This document shows, in pieces, positions 21,721 to 32,497 of a stretch of DNA of 37,269 bases (position 1 is the first letter of the stretch; each line of letters begins with the position of its first letter). A program made the translations under genes and the position numbers. The notes beneath the pieces are model-generated. The model was not told the origin of the DNA, searched no databases, and worked only from the letters and a program-made list of their open reading frames with translations. This stretch comes from Chara braunii (taxonomy: Eukaryota; Streptophyta; Charophyceae; Charales; Characeae): contig BFEA01000243.1 of the NCBI GenBank assembly GCA_003427395.1, forward strand, positions 1,291,916 through 1,329,184. Reading direction: 5' to 3'.

Positions 21721-24700
21721 CGGCTCCTACCCGTTGAAACCACAGTGCGGGCCGCTCTTGTTCGTCGTCGTTCACGCCGATAGGACGCGTCTCGCAGGTT
21801 CCATCGTCCAGTGGGTCGACGAAGGCGAATACAATTTCAAGTTTACATTGAGGAAGCATTACAGAAGTGATGGTTCCGTCGACCACATCGCAAAACGATG
21901 CGAGGTTGTCGGGAGGATGTTCGGCGGGTACGGTCGGCGTGCGATGTCTTTGCCGTCCTTTATACCACTAACGTCGGGGCACGACGAGGCCGTTCACGTG
22001 ACAGACTTCCTCGAGGTTTGGGCGAGATCAGGTATCTCCGTCAGTGCCGTGGACGTCGGACCTGGGACATCGACCAGTGGTCTTGTTAGGTTCGCGAGAG
22101 GAGAGTGCTCTGAAAGGAGGATGGGAGGTTAGGGTGGCCTGCCAGCTACCCCTCTTGATCAAGAGGTGGGCATGTCAGACGACTCGGAGGACGACCATCT
22201 GCGTGCTCCTTTGAAACTGGGCTTGCAGGGATCTCGACGCCAAGGTTTGCTTGGGGAGTCGACGCCTCGTGGAGGCGGTGATGGCGAACGGTTGCAACAG
22301 GGCTCAGAATCGACGACTCCTCGTTGTCTAGTCGAAAGGATCGGTGCATTCGTTCATGGCATGCAGGTGGCCGAGGTTTCGCCTGGCGATCGTGCAGGTG
22401 CTTCGCAGGTTCGAGAGGTCCGTGGGTCACATGAGACGACTTGTTGGGCCCGACTTGCGCCTGCGCAACTGCAGATGGAGTTGAGCCAGGAACAAGAAGC
22501 AAGTGAGAACGTCGCCGGTGAGGAGGAGGTGTCCGAGCAGGGGCAGTTCTGTGAGAGATCGCCTGAAAAGACTCAGTCGGGAGGCAAGCGCAACTTGCCA
22601 GATGAGGAAGAGCGAGAGGGAGTAGGTGCTCTGAAAAGGCAGAGAAAGGAAGGAGGGAGTGCTCAGACGCCCACAACACGAGAGGGCGGTTCCGTTGAGA
22701 AGACGAAAAAGGTTGGAGGTGGGGATGAAACGCCAAAAGACTCGTCGACGGTTAAAATCATTGAGGGGGAAGAAAGCTGATGAGGGCGACAGCGGGGAGG
22801 GGGATGACGACGTGGAGATTAACCTCAACGCCTTTAACCTCGACAATGCGTTTTTTCCTCGAGATGAAGACAGGGGTGCAGAGGGACGTCGTGTTGCACA
22901 TCCATCCCGAAAGAATATTGGCTATTACAGACTGGGAAGACGCGTACAACCACCGATCCTTGGACGAGTTCCTCGTTGACACCATCGCGTCGGCTATGAT
23001 CGACTGCTATGAACGTAAAGACATGAGATACACGAAGCCCATTTTCGTTCTCGCTCCGATCGTCGCGCCTCCAGAGAGGGGCGAGCCTGCTGTGCGCGTG
23101 CTGCCTGGTGACTTCGACAGCTCACAGCCCGAGAAATACTGGTATTATCCTGTGTGTGGACATCATAACGCGAGGGCGGCGATGAAGGTGAAAGACCATC
23201 CCGTGTTTGAGTACTACAACTTCTGTAAATGGTCATTCATACCGATCTACTTCCCTCACGACGAGTTCGACGACTACGCCCATGTCAGCTGCGAAGACAA
23301 CATGAAAGACAAGAAGAATCCACCGCGCTTGCAGGTTTTTTCTATGCGGGACATTCACAATATCTGAAAAATAAAGGGCAAACCACGTGTAATGCTCGGC
23401 AATGCATCGAAGAAAAAGGAGGAGGTGCGAAAGTGGGCGCAGTTCATGGCGTTGGCTATGGAGAAGACACCGTACACGCCTTTGTGGAACCTGTCAACGG
23501 AAGAAAAGAAAAGAAAGGAATGGGTTGAGAAACTTCGATACTACCTCCCGCTGGCCATGGCAGATGACTCCGTCTTCGCTTTGGGGGAGAAGTTCTATGA
23601 CGAGTGGTCGAAAGGGAAACTCCTTGCTTCCGACGGCCGACGTTGGACTGAAAAAACGCCCACCCATGAGGAGGTGGCCAAGCCAGGACTCTCCACTGTG
23701 ACTGAAGAAACACGTCTGGTACATGAAGGTGGACGACCCGTCGTTGAAGAAGGGCAAGGGGAAGCCAAGGAAAGGCGCGGAGGAGAAAACTTACTACGTC
23801 CAAGTTCCTGAGTCGGATGTCCACTGCTGGAAGGAATTGGTGGACTTGACGGACCGCGAGAAGAAAAGGTTGTTGAACGGCGTCTTGAACCTTAACGTCG
23901 TGTGGGTTCAAACGAGTAGCAAGAAATTGGCCGAGCAGGGGAAGTTCAGTGTGAAGAAGATGGTCGATATAATAAAAATGGACCGGGTTATGCTGAGGCT
24001 GTGGCACTACGTCGAGTTCGAGTACGAGGAAATGGATAAGCGGGAGTGGAATGCCAACTCCACGTTCTTCAGGTCAAAGCGGCAACTGTTGGAAGAGTTC
24101 AAGGACAAAGGTCTCGATGACAAGCTTTGGAACGAGAGCAGGAAATTTTTCACCGACACCTCGTACATCAACAAGTGCCCTCAGTTTCTCGGGTGTCAAC
24201 ACGACAACAACATCAAGAGAACGGCGGCCCTCGTTAACGACCATCATTTCCCGGCGGAGTGGAAGCGTGTTGTCCTTTCGGTGATCAATGGAGATCGCGC
24301 CAAAGGCAAAAAAAACCCTCGAGACGTTGATGAATGCATCAACATTTTGTGAACAGGGACAGGCGCCTTGACGACGCTGGCCCAGTTTAACGTCGACCCA
24401 TTGAGTGTCATTGATCATAAGGAGGCGCTGGGAAAACTAGGGCATCAGCTACGCTCCGACACTTGCGTGCTCGACTTGTGCGGAACTGTGGACCGTGCGC
24501 AATGGGATTCTGGGGCATTCGCGTCTCTGAGTGAGTTGCTGGGCTTCGTTTGTCAGGAGTACTGGACATTGGTGGTATTCGTTCCCTGCCTGTGGAACCT
24601 CTCCTTCATATCATCTTTGTCTGTGCTTTGGGCTACCCGATGCTACACGGGGAAGTGGGTTCGGAAGACGGCATCGAAGAAGACGCATTTGTTTGGAAAC

Positions 24701-26584
24701 AGCGTCTAGGAGGAGCCGGATGTGATGCACATCCTTTTCAAAGGCGAGGATCCTCGGCTACTCACTCACCCGGTGTACGAGGGAGTTGTTGCCGAAGACG
24801 ATGCCGCCGCTCTCCGGAGGAAACAGAAAGTGACACCCACGGATGTGGAGGAGAAGTCTTTCAAGTCCTTGACTTTCGCGGACATCGGGAACCTCAGCCA
24901 GAGGGGGGCTCTGTACAAGGACGGCGAGCGGAATCCGAATCAGTTATGCAATCAGCTTCTTTTCTTCTGTGGTGTGGCGGATGCCGTGCTGTTCTTGGGC
25001 AAGCCGCACACGCAAGTGGTGTGGAGTCAACTTCATCAGGGAAGACACGTCTTGGCCGTGGATGGGGACACAACGCAGCTTGAATACACCGTGCAGTATG
25101 TCACCCATGAAGTGTCGTCCAAGGCCTATGCATGCGATTTCCACCATGTCGTGGTCGAGCCCGTTTATGACCCGAACAAGGACATGTTTTTCAAGTTGAC
25201 TCCGAAGAAAAGGCGCCAGGTCTACTCCTTCCTTTACGGCGAACAACAAAGGTTGAGATTCGACCAGCAACACATGGTGTAGAAGGAAGTCGCCAATGCA
25301 GTCCTCCAGGGCTACCACAGAGCGAGCCGGGCCGGCGCAGTGAGCTTCATTAAGAGGCTGGAATATGTATTTTTTAACGAGGGTGTGGTCGATTCGGACG
25401 ACTTCACTTTGGATAACTACGGGCTGGCCTTCGGTGAGGACGACGACTTCAATATCGAGACTGAGCAGGAGGAGAGCGTTGAGGACGACCTCTTCGATTT
25501 GGACGGGCAATTGGCCATCTTCAACGGCCAAGTTTCTGAGTCGCCGTTAGTATGCAAACCGGGGACACCTCTCGCTACACCCACCTCGGGCGGTCCCACG
25601 CCCGTGTCCTCCTCAGCGCCTGTCAAGAGGGGTGGGTTGTCCCGTCTAAGGAGTTCGCCGGGGGAGCCTATTCGTCTCACACCGCAGCCCGAACGTCTTC
25701 AACCCAGCCATCCAGTTCCTCCGGACCATCCGCATCTCGCGGCTCCTGCAATTCCCTACCACATGGGTGACAAACACACCTTCTCCACAGGCGAAGATTG
25801 GGGCCATGATATCGTGTGGCACCCGGACCATTTCCAGCCAGTCCTTCTCGACGGTGAATGGGCAGTGGCTGTGAGGGACGTAAGTGGAGGGTGGATATAT
25901 GATGATCGTTGGGACCTCCACACATTCAAATCTCGCGCCTACGATGCGGTATTGGAGAGATTAAGTGAGGTCAATCGACGAAGTAAGAACGACCCTGCTC
26001 TGCGCGCATACGGGGAAACGTTGTTCGATTTATTGCAGTCAAATAAATGGCTGGAAGTATCCTCCGCGTTCTACGACCTTCCGTCAAGCCCGTCAATTAA
26101 GCAAGTGAGTTGGGGGTTGCCTGCGGTCACCCCGCCGGCAGGAGTTGTGAAGCGCAAGTCTCGCGGAAAGGACGACGAAGGGGATGGTGAAGGCGGCGGA
26201 CAACGAGGTACCGGAGGTGGAAGTGAACAGCGTTGGACGAAACAACGGTCTCCGGGGCACGCGGGCGGCGGAGAGGGGAGAAAGGGCAGCCGGGAGAAGA
26301 AAAAGCCTCGCAGCGGAGAGAAGACAAAGCATCACACAGGAGACGGGCAGGGGTCCGACGTCAACCGCGACGAGGACGGTGGGGTTCTGGCGGTAACAGG
26401 CAGCACCTCAATGGAGACGGGGAACGACTTCAGGCCTGGGTGGATTACGTGGCCTGGCAAGCAGGACCCTGTGATTAGCTCCACCAGCACAACACAGTTT
26501 ACCGATGTTGTTGGCGGGGCAGTTGTAGCAAAGAATGGAACTTGCTTCGCTCAGCTCCAAAAACAGTTGGCGGATTGTCTCTGA
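21530..26584 (+). pseudogene. Gene 1: large protein with ParB/sulfiredoxin-like domain and possible methyltransferase-like part
   Basis: About 1680 codons, broken. Frame: 21530-22768, a short shifted part to about 22858, a third frame to about 23700, then the first frame again to 26584. Shifts coincide with G and T runs near 22770 and 22855. In-frame stops: TGA 21590, TGA 21653, TAG 22130, TGA 23365, TGA 24350, TAG 24707, TAG 25280. Regions: a unique N-terminal part (WCDYSKRVWYLNGA); a charged linker (22500-22850); a ParB-like core at about 22960-23334 with YYPVCGHHNARAAM (23143-23184) in the place of the G-x-H-R-x-x-A box and a following CEDN; a Lys-rich helical part (23390-24350); and a region with FFCG (24962) and GRHVLAVDGD (25040-25069) reminiscent of motifs I-II of amino-methyltransferases, but without a DPPY box. 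The C-terminus (26130-26340) is basic and disordered. The ParB match is my reading; the methyltransferase idea is weak. Confidence 0.6.
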
Positions 26585-26585
26585 T

Positions 26586-27218
26586 CAATCCGAACCTCGG
26601 AGACGACATCGTCATCCGGAACTCTGTGCCTTACGGGAAGCGAGACGACAACGTACCACGGATCCGGCAGCGACAAGATCGAACCATGTTCAATTTCGCC
26701 TCAAAAGGAAGTTCGTATTAATTCGAACCGGGAAGCCAGTACCGTTGAGAGAGCACAGCGGTCTACGGAACTCGAATGGGTGGTCGGGGGTTTCCAAAAA
26801 CCCGGGCGGCGAAATTCGGATTCATCTGAACCAGGAGGACGTGTCTGCCATGACAGACGATCGGTGTAAGGATGCCTTACTGATGTGCATGGAAGTCCAC
26901 AAGGAGCTGCAGGCAGACAATGTCGAGCCGCGCACACTCGGAGCCGAATGCCTGGTGACGGTACGCGCTGAGTTAGCAGTCTTAAGCGACTCTCCGGTGA
27001 AAGCGGACACGTCGGCGCCATTGGAAACTGCGGGGGCTCGGATGAATCCGAACCAGGGCCCTGTGAGCATGTCCCTCCCTGATGAAGCTTTGGAGACGAC
27101 CGTAATTCGGATTCATCCGAGACACACGGACGAAGGACTTCAACTGGCAGGCGTTGAGGGTTGTCGACCTCTGATGACTGGACAAGGACGATTCCGCCAA
27201 CGATCAGATTTATCCGAT
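26586..27218 (+). promoter_or_regulatory. Palindromic site array B, between gene 1 and gene 2
   Basis: The same palindrome family: starts at 26712 (two arm mismatches), 26815, 27037, 27106 and 27203, plus a half-site near 26586. The right flank is again CCAG or ACACA-like. The last site lies 16 bp before the gene 2 ATG at 27235. A 264-codon open frame crosses the array (26535-27329), but it overlaps both gene ends in another frame and I do not treat it as a gene. Confidence 0.6.
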
Positions 27219-27234
27219 ACTCAGCGACGTCGGG

Positions 27235-29080
27235 ATGGAGCAACCACTTCAGCCGATAAACGACAACCCCTTGTACTTCGGCCTTCACAACGAGGCGATG
27301 GGAGAGGACATTCTGAAGAAGTTCTCTGACGCTGTTCGAGATAGATTTCTCTATTTGAGTGACAATGATAAAGACACAGCGTAAGAGGACAAGAAGTTAA
27401 GGGGGGGAGAGGTGTTGTTGGACATTCATGGGACCTTGAGCACAACACAATACGACAAAGTGGCGATGGAGAAAACTTAACCTGTCGATGTTGTGGACGT
27501 CGACGCTCTTTGTCCGGAGACGGACATACTAAAATTGCCCTTCGCGGACGTGGAGGATTTCCGCCATCGGGATGGGGATGAATTTATGCTGTCTCCGGTC
27601 ATCGACGCCGACATCTCAAACCTGTCAAGTTTCCCTGTGGGTTTGGAGCACGTCGTCGCCGCGTCGACACGCACAGGGGCGCCAATCGTACTGGGACTGC
27701 CATCGATGGGCTCTGGTGACGTGGAAGCTAAGCCTGGTAAGCACTGACTGTCTCTGCTTGCTTTCCGCTCGTCAGCCCATTTGTGAAGTGTTGTTTGCTT
27801 CGTCGATTTCGGGGAGGTGTGTAGGCGGCCGCCAACTGGATTGTGACGATGTGCTTCGTGAGGTGCTGTTTGCTTGGTTGCTCTTGCGAAGTTGTGTTGT
27901 TGATCTTCTGTTGAACTCTCTGGGTGGCTATTTCTTGTACAGGTCAACGAACTCGTGGACAAACACACATGTCGCAAGAGCCGCCTGCCCTCGCAAGGTT
28001 GTCAGTCCTGGTTGCGGGAGGCACTGGTCGTCGCAATGTCACTGATTCGTTTCCTGGGGACACTAAACCGCGGGGCACTCCCAGAAGGGTAGTCGTGCCC
28101 GTATTGGGCCCTCGCGCTAGACTCGTTGCAGAGGCAGCGGGTGTTGCCGANAAAGACTGCAAGGAATTCCTTCTCGAGGCTTGCAGGGATATAAAAAAGG
28201 ATAGTGCTAGTTTACAATCAACTGTGTGTGGAAGGTCTAAAAGTAGGGGTGACGTTATGCATGAACTTTTCGCGCCACAGAGTAGCGGTTCATCAGACCA
28301 TGGCCGCTAGGATGACATTTTCTCATAGTGCCCCATCCTTTGTGCTTGCTGTGTGCTGCGTGTGTTTGTTGAACAGGGTTTCCTCGAGATGGAAGAGCAG
28401 TCCTTGAAGACGTTATCTACTCCCGGTTGCCGCTCACTATCATCGTCGCCCGTTTGTCGTCGCACAATTTACAGGTATCCGTCAAGGACATCGTCGCACT
28501 CATGGATGGATCCGGGGAGCTCAACGATGAGGTCGTCAATTTCTACATGGCGATGCTACTGGACGATTGCGGCAGGACTACGGCTACCAAGAAGACGTAC
28601 ACCTTTAACTCTTTCTTCGCCTCTACACTGCTTTTGCGAGGTCCGACAACTATTAGCAGATGGGCTAAAGATGTCGACCTCCTGTCTCATGACCTCGTCT
28701 TGGCACCAGTGCACAAGGACGGCGAACACTGGAGCCTTTTAGTCATTGACTTCTCTAGACGTGTTTTGGAAATCTATGATTCTTTCTCGTGTTCGTCATC
28801 CAAAGATTCCTTTTACTCCGCACTTTTAGATAAAACTGTTAAATTTTTGAACACGGTGGCAGGAGCCACCGGTGATGGTCTCACTTTCGATCACTTCGCT
28901 CGCGAGGTCAGCGTGAAAGGTGTCCCTCGGCAGCACGACGGGGCTAGTTGTGGGGTGTTCATGTTGATGTTCGCTTCCTGTTTGGCGAGAGNNTTACGTC
29001 CACCTTTTGGTTTCTCCCATAGACACATCTCCTCTATCAGAGCTAGACTAGCTTTGGCGATTTGCGATGTTGGTAGGTAA
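27235..29080 (+). pseudogene. Gene 2: Ulp1/SENP-type (C48) cysteine protease, spliced
   Basis: Exon 1 starts at the ATG at 27235 (MEQPLQPINDNPLYFG) and ends at 27736 before gtaagc. Exon 2 starts at 27943 after gtacag; the phase joins correctly into GQRTRGQTHMSQEPP. Exon 3 starts at 28377 after gaacag and ends at TAA 29078. The exon 2 donor is uncertain (28249 or 28288; both keep the frame). The catalytic domain fills exon 3. Counting from the Met-Pro-Leu at 28427 (codon TTG): His101 (GEHWSLLVIDF), Asp118 (IYDSF), Gln169 and Cys175 (RQHDGASCGVF), with Ulp1-like spacing. Such enzymes process SUMO or cleave SUMO conjugates; in transposons their role is unclear. Exon 1 has TAA at 27382 and 27478, each one C-to-T from CAA, so the gene is probably dead although the protease domain is intact. 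Ambiguous bases lie at 28151 and 28992-28993. Confidence 0.75.
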
Positions 29081-29964
29081 GCATCTATCTGTTTGCTGAT
29101 CATGTAGTGTAGAAGGGTTGACGTAGAAGAACATTTCGTTTTTCTCCAGACAAAATTTGTTCCTTTTTATTTATTTCGTGAGAGACTGGTGGGTGTTCTC
29201 GGTTTGGTTCAGAGCAGAACTGGCTGTCACTGCCAGGATATCTCCGAGTGAAATTGTCATGTCCCCGGCGTGTTTGTCGTCGACAATATTGTTCTTTTTC
29301 ATTGGCTTTCAATTATCACAAACGTCCCTGTTGTTGGGGCGCCTGTTTTGTGATTGGCTTTCTCGCTTTCGTCATGTTGTGTCTTGTATGGTGTGATGCT
29401 CTGCTTGCATACTCGGATGCATCCGGACTCGAACTAACTCTATGCTTTTCTGCCTCTCTCTCGAACCTTCCCCGTCGTCTACGCTCATCTATGCATTTTC
29501 ACTTCGAATGTTGTAAGGCATCACAGAGAAGAAAATATAACACACGGGCCTCTTTATACATTTGATGGCCCGTCTGGTCCTCCGCGCTGGGTGCTTTTTG
29601 ATTTCGACATTGAATGCTGTCAAATCTTTGACCCGTCAAAGCTTCCCGTCTGCACGCTCAGTCATACATTCGGTTCCTATGCATTACCCAATACAATGAA
29701 AAATTGGAATGTGCCGACGGAGGGAAAACCCTAAAGGCAACGTTGATGGCTACTCCAATGTGACGAGATTTGAATTGAGGTAGCGCGGCTGAAAATACAA
29801 TTGCATGTGTGGACAAAATTGGATATGGTGACGAAAGGTTAAAACACAAGGCGAAGCCGATTGGTGCTACAAAGTGACACAAACTGAATTGAGTTGACAC
29901 TCGAGAAGAAATGAACATTGTATGATTGGTCCTCAATTTCCGAAAAAGGATTTCAAGATTCAAC
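29081..29964 (+). other. 3' region of the two-gene element, non-coding
   Basis: No gene is seen. One palindromic site lies at 29412-29427. Two diverged direct repeats of about 85 bp (aaaattgga..tg..gacg, gctac..a.tgtgac, gaattgag) lie at 29699-29784 and 29815-29900. The sequence is moderately AT-rich and probably holds the 3' UTR and polyadenylation region of gene 2. Confidence 0.45.
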
Positions 29965-30340
29965 TCTCTCTCTCTTTCTCTCTCTCTCTCTCGCGCGCTC
30001 GCGCATGCGTGCGCGCGCGCATGCGCACACACCTGCCCACAATTGTGTCTAGTGCGCTCATTTGCTGTTTGCTTCGGACTCCCCCTCCCCTGTCATCTCG
30101 GATACATCCGAACTTGGCTTACTCTCGCCTAACGAAAACCTTGCAGCTCTTGTACAGCTACACTTGTGGTTTTCGCGTGTTCCTTGAACATGCGTCTCCT
30201 GTGCGACATGTCGGCATGAAAAGAAAATTTAGTGCGATTATTCACACTCTCTCTGTCTCTCTCTGTGTCTCTGTCTATATCCCTGTCTCTGTCTCTGTCT
30301 CCCTCTCTCTCTCTATCTCTCTGTGTCTCCCCCTGAGCAT
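29965..30340. repeat. CT microsatellites, alternating CG/CA tract and last palindromic site
   Basis: A (CT)n tract at about 29965-29993 leads into an alternating purine-pyrimidine tract (gcgcgctcgcgcatgcgtgc and on, to about 30032) of the kind able to form Z-DNA. The last palindrome is at 30097-30112. A second CT/CTGT-rich microsatellite lies at 30247-30337. The right end of the two-gene element is probably inside this interval. Confidence 0.75.
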
Positions 30341-30344
30341 CTTT

Positions 30345-30895
30345 GACCATGAAGAGTGATTCCTTCCCCTTGGTCCATCGCATTGGGACTGCAACCAGCC
30401 CAAGCCAAGGACAACATCGAAGGGGCACTTGTCAAGGACAAAGAAGTTCAATGCGTGGGTGACAGTCTTGCCTCTGTCAAAGGTGGTGCGCACACCTTTG
30501 ACTGCATGCACAGAAAAAAGAACTTCCTTGTTGCCAACTTGGGTCCGACAAGGGTTCTGCAGGGCCACTTGCTTCATCCCCAAGGCCACCTTGCGTATCC
30601 CATGTGGTGACATGAAGGTAGCTGTAGCACCACAGTCAACCAACACATGGAGATAGCGGTGGTTTATGACAAGTTTAAAGAAGATCAACTTCACTGTCCC
30701 TTGGGCATGCTGCTGTTTCATCTCAGCCCAATGCTCCAAGTGGTAGTGGAAGTCAACCATCTCAGACTCCTTCCAAGGCTCGACATACAAGACATTACTT
30801 ACCTCAGCCTTGTCTTTAGCAGATGGTTGGGCTTCAAGGGAGGGCTGCTGATTTTCAACAGAACCGGACCCCCCTGCTGTAGAGTTTGCTGAAAC
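30345..30895 (-). pseudogene. Aspartic protease of the second gypsy element, 3' truncated
   Basis: A retropepsin-like region: active site HVLVDCGATATFMS (Asp codon at 30637-30635; Cys where Ser or Thr is usual after the Asp), followed by FDVVLGLGWLQSQ, the usual second conserved block in which Asp-Trp-Leu is more common than Gly-Trp-Leu. An N-terminal spacer (ESVSANSTAGGSGS onward) links it to gag. The frame runs on into a Glu-Arg-Thr string coded by the CT repeat, which is not protease. The polyprotein is cut here. Confidence 0.7.
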
Positions 30896-30924
30896 TGACT
30901 CTACGCCCGATTCTGGTTTCCCTG

Positions 30925-32497
30925 CAGCCTATAACAGTCCTGAACCTTACGATTTGGTTTTTGGCAATGCAGGCAAACCCCTTGCTTGAATCTGCCCCAC
31001 CATTTCATTTTCAGTGATCCGGAGGTCAACCCACGGTTTGGTAGTCTCGTCCCCCGGTTCAGGGGGGATCTTGACTCCTTTGGAAAGTTGGACATAACTT
31101 TTCCCGACACTCCAATTCGGTCCCTTGGTGCTGGCAATCTTTTTAAAGGCAGAAAAATTTTCTTCTTCTTTATTTGCATCGGACTCATGGGCTGAAGAAC
31201 AAGCTGGATCAGACTCCTGTTCTTGGTCGTCACCAAGAGTGGGGTCATCTGCATCGGCTTCTTCTTCGGCCTCCAGCAGGTCATGCAGAGCAAAATGGCT
31301 GCTGCCCTTGAACCGTCTGCCGTCCATGGGCTTTTTCCTGCCTGCCTTGCTAACGAGGTCTTTGGCCTTCAAACTGACTACGGCCTTCATTAAGGTGAGT
31401 CAGTCAGTGTATGCAATGTAGTCCCCGCCCAGGCGATTAGTGAAGTTAGTTGGAACAGCGCCCTTAATCACATCTAAGCAAGATTGAGCAGTCAATTCCA
31501 AACCAGGAGTAACAAACGTCTTGCTTAGATAGGTCTGCAGGCTTTTCATGGAGCCCGTCCACTTGTTGCGCTTGACTTTGTCAAGTTGGATTCTTGCCCT
31601 AGCCACAACATGTGGATCCTGATATTGTGAGATAAGGAGATCCTCGAGGGAGGCAACCGGGGTGGTCCTAAGCCATTTGGCTAGTGCAGTCTTTTGGAAC
31701 CCAGCCCGCGTCGCTTGGACTTCTAGGAAGCCCCGTACGACCGACTCGACATTCATTCCCATGATCACCGCCTGGGTCTCAGGTTGAGTCCCCAGAATCT
31801 CAAAGTAGACCCTCATGGAGCCGATCAAGGACTCGATGTCTTCCTTGCCGTCGTATTTAGACGGCATTTGTACCGTCTTTCGGTCCACATGGGGACCGGC
31901 GTAGCTGGGACCAACAACAGCTGGTTCCAATCTTCAGGCTGCAACAGTTGCAGAATTCCATGCCTTACTGCTGATCGCAACAGCAATGGAATCTCTACCT
32001 ACCGCAGGTCCCGAGGGGGTTGCCATCACACTCGAAGAAGAGGTAGAAGAAGATACGGTGAGAGGGGCAGAGGTAGTTTCGATTGCAGCTTCAGATCCAG
32101 GGGTTAGAGGAAGAGGGTTGACCACTTGGGCTTGTCGCAGGTCAACCACCTCCTTCGTGAATTCATGATACTTCTAGGTCATATCAGTCAAATCATCCTG
32201 AAGTGTCTGCAATTTTGCAAGGACTTCAGTGATCTGAGTGGTATGATCCTCAAGATTCCTGACTTGAACAAGGGCTGCAAGTATGGATTGCAACTCTTCC
32301 CCACACTGCTCTTCAGTTAGTGAGGGAACAATCTCTAGGAGGGTCACTTGCCTTTTCAGCAAGGTCTCCTTCCTCTCTTTCTCTGTTTCCTGTTCCCTTT
32401 TGATTGCACTATCTAAAAATGCTTGCAGATAAGGTTTCTCAGCATCACTAATTGCATCTAACAAGGCCCGCCGTTGCTTTGAAGTTAGCTGAGCCAT
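30925..32497 (-). pseudogene. gag: gag of the second gypsy element
   Basis: The ATG at 32497 opens MAQLTSKQRRALLDAISDAE, a coiled-coil-like N-terminus of about 107 codons. The same frame continues through TAG 32174, TGA 31934 and TGA 31400, so these look like nonsense mutations in one long ORF. The capsid part is at 31860-31400 (MPSKYDGKEDIESLIGSMR, then ALAKWLRTTPVASLEDLL). The nucleocapsid part shifts frame near 30990 and contains CLHCQKPNRKVQDC (30975-30934). This is a zinc knuckle whose third ligand His is Arg, so zinc binding is probably lost. Confidence 0.75.

Larger units (their letters stand above)
19080..30340 (+). mobile_element. Two-gene element with ParB-like and Ulp1 proteins and palindromic sites
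   Basis: A contiguous block defined by a shared 16-bp palindrome that appears at 19232 and recurs until 30112 but was not noticed elsewhere in the window. It encloses two genes on the plus strand. Gene 1 (21530-26584) has a ParB-like domain. Gene 2 (27235-29080) ends in a Ulp1-like protease. It is flanked left by foldback repeats and right by a CT-rich tract that abuts a truncated retrotransposon. No transposase, integrase or terminal inverted repeat is recognised, so calling it mobile is an inference from its setting and decay. Ulp1-like proteases are known cargo of some plant MULE and other DNA transposons. The limits are approximate. Confidence 0.5.

Noticed and set aside
22146-22736. 196-codon minus-strand ORF
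   Set aside because: Antisense shadow of the charged linker of gene 1; Ser/Pro/His-rich with no motif.
26535-27329. 264-codon plus-strand open frame crossing array B
   Set aside because: It overlaps the end of gene 1 and the start of gene 2 in another frame. Its only regular feature (RIHLNQ, RMNPNQ, RIHPRH) is the translation of the palindromes.
18950-30340. GAGA/CT-rich tracts at both ends as terminal inverted repeats of the two-gene element
   Set aside because: The similarity is only low-complexity GAGACACAGAG-like sequence; no ordered match exists.
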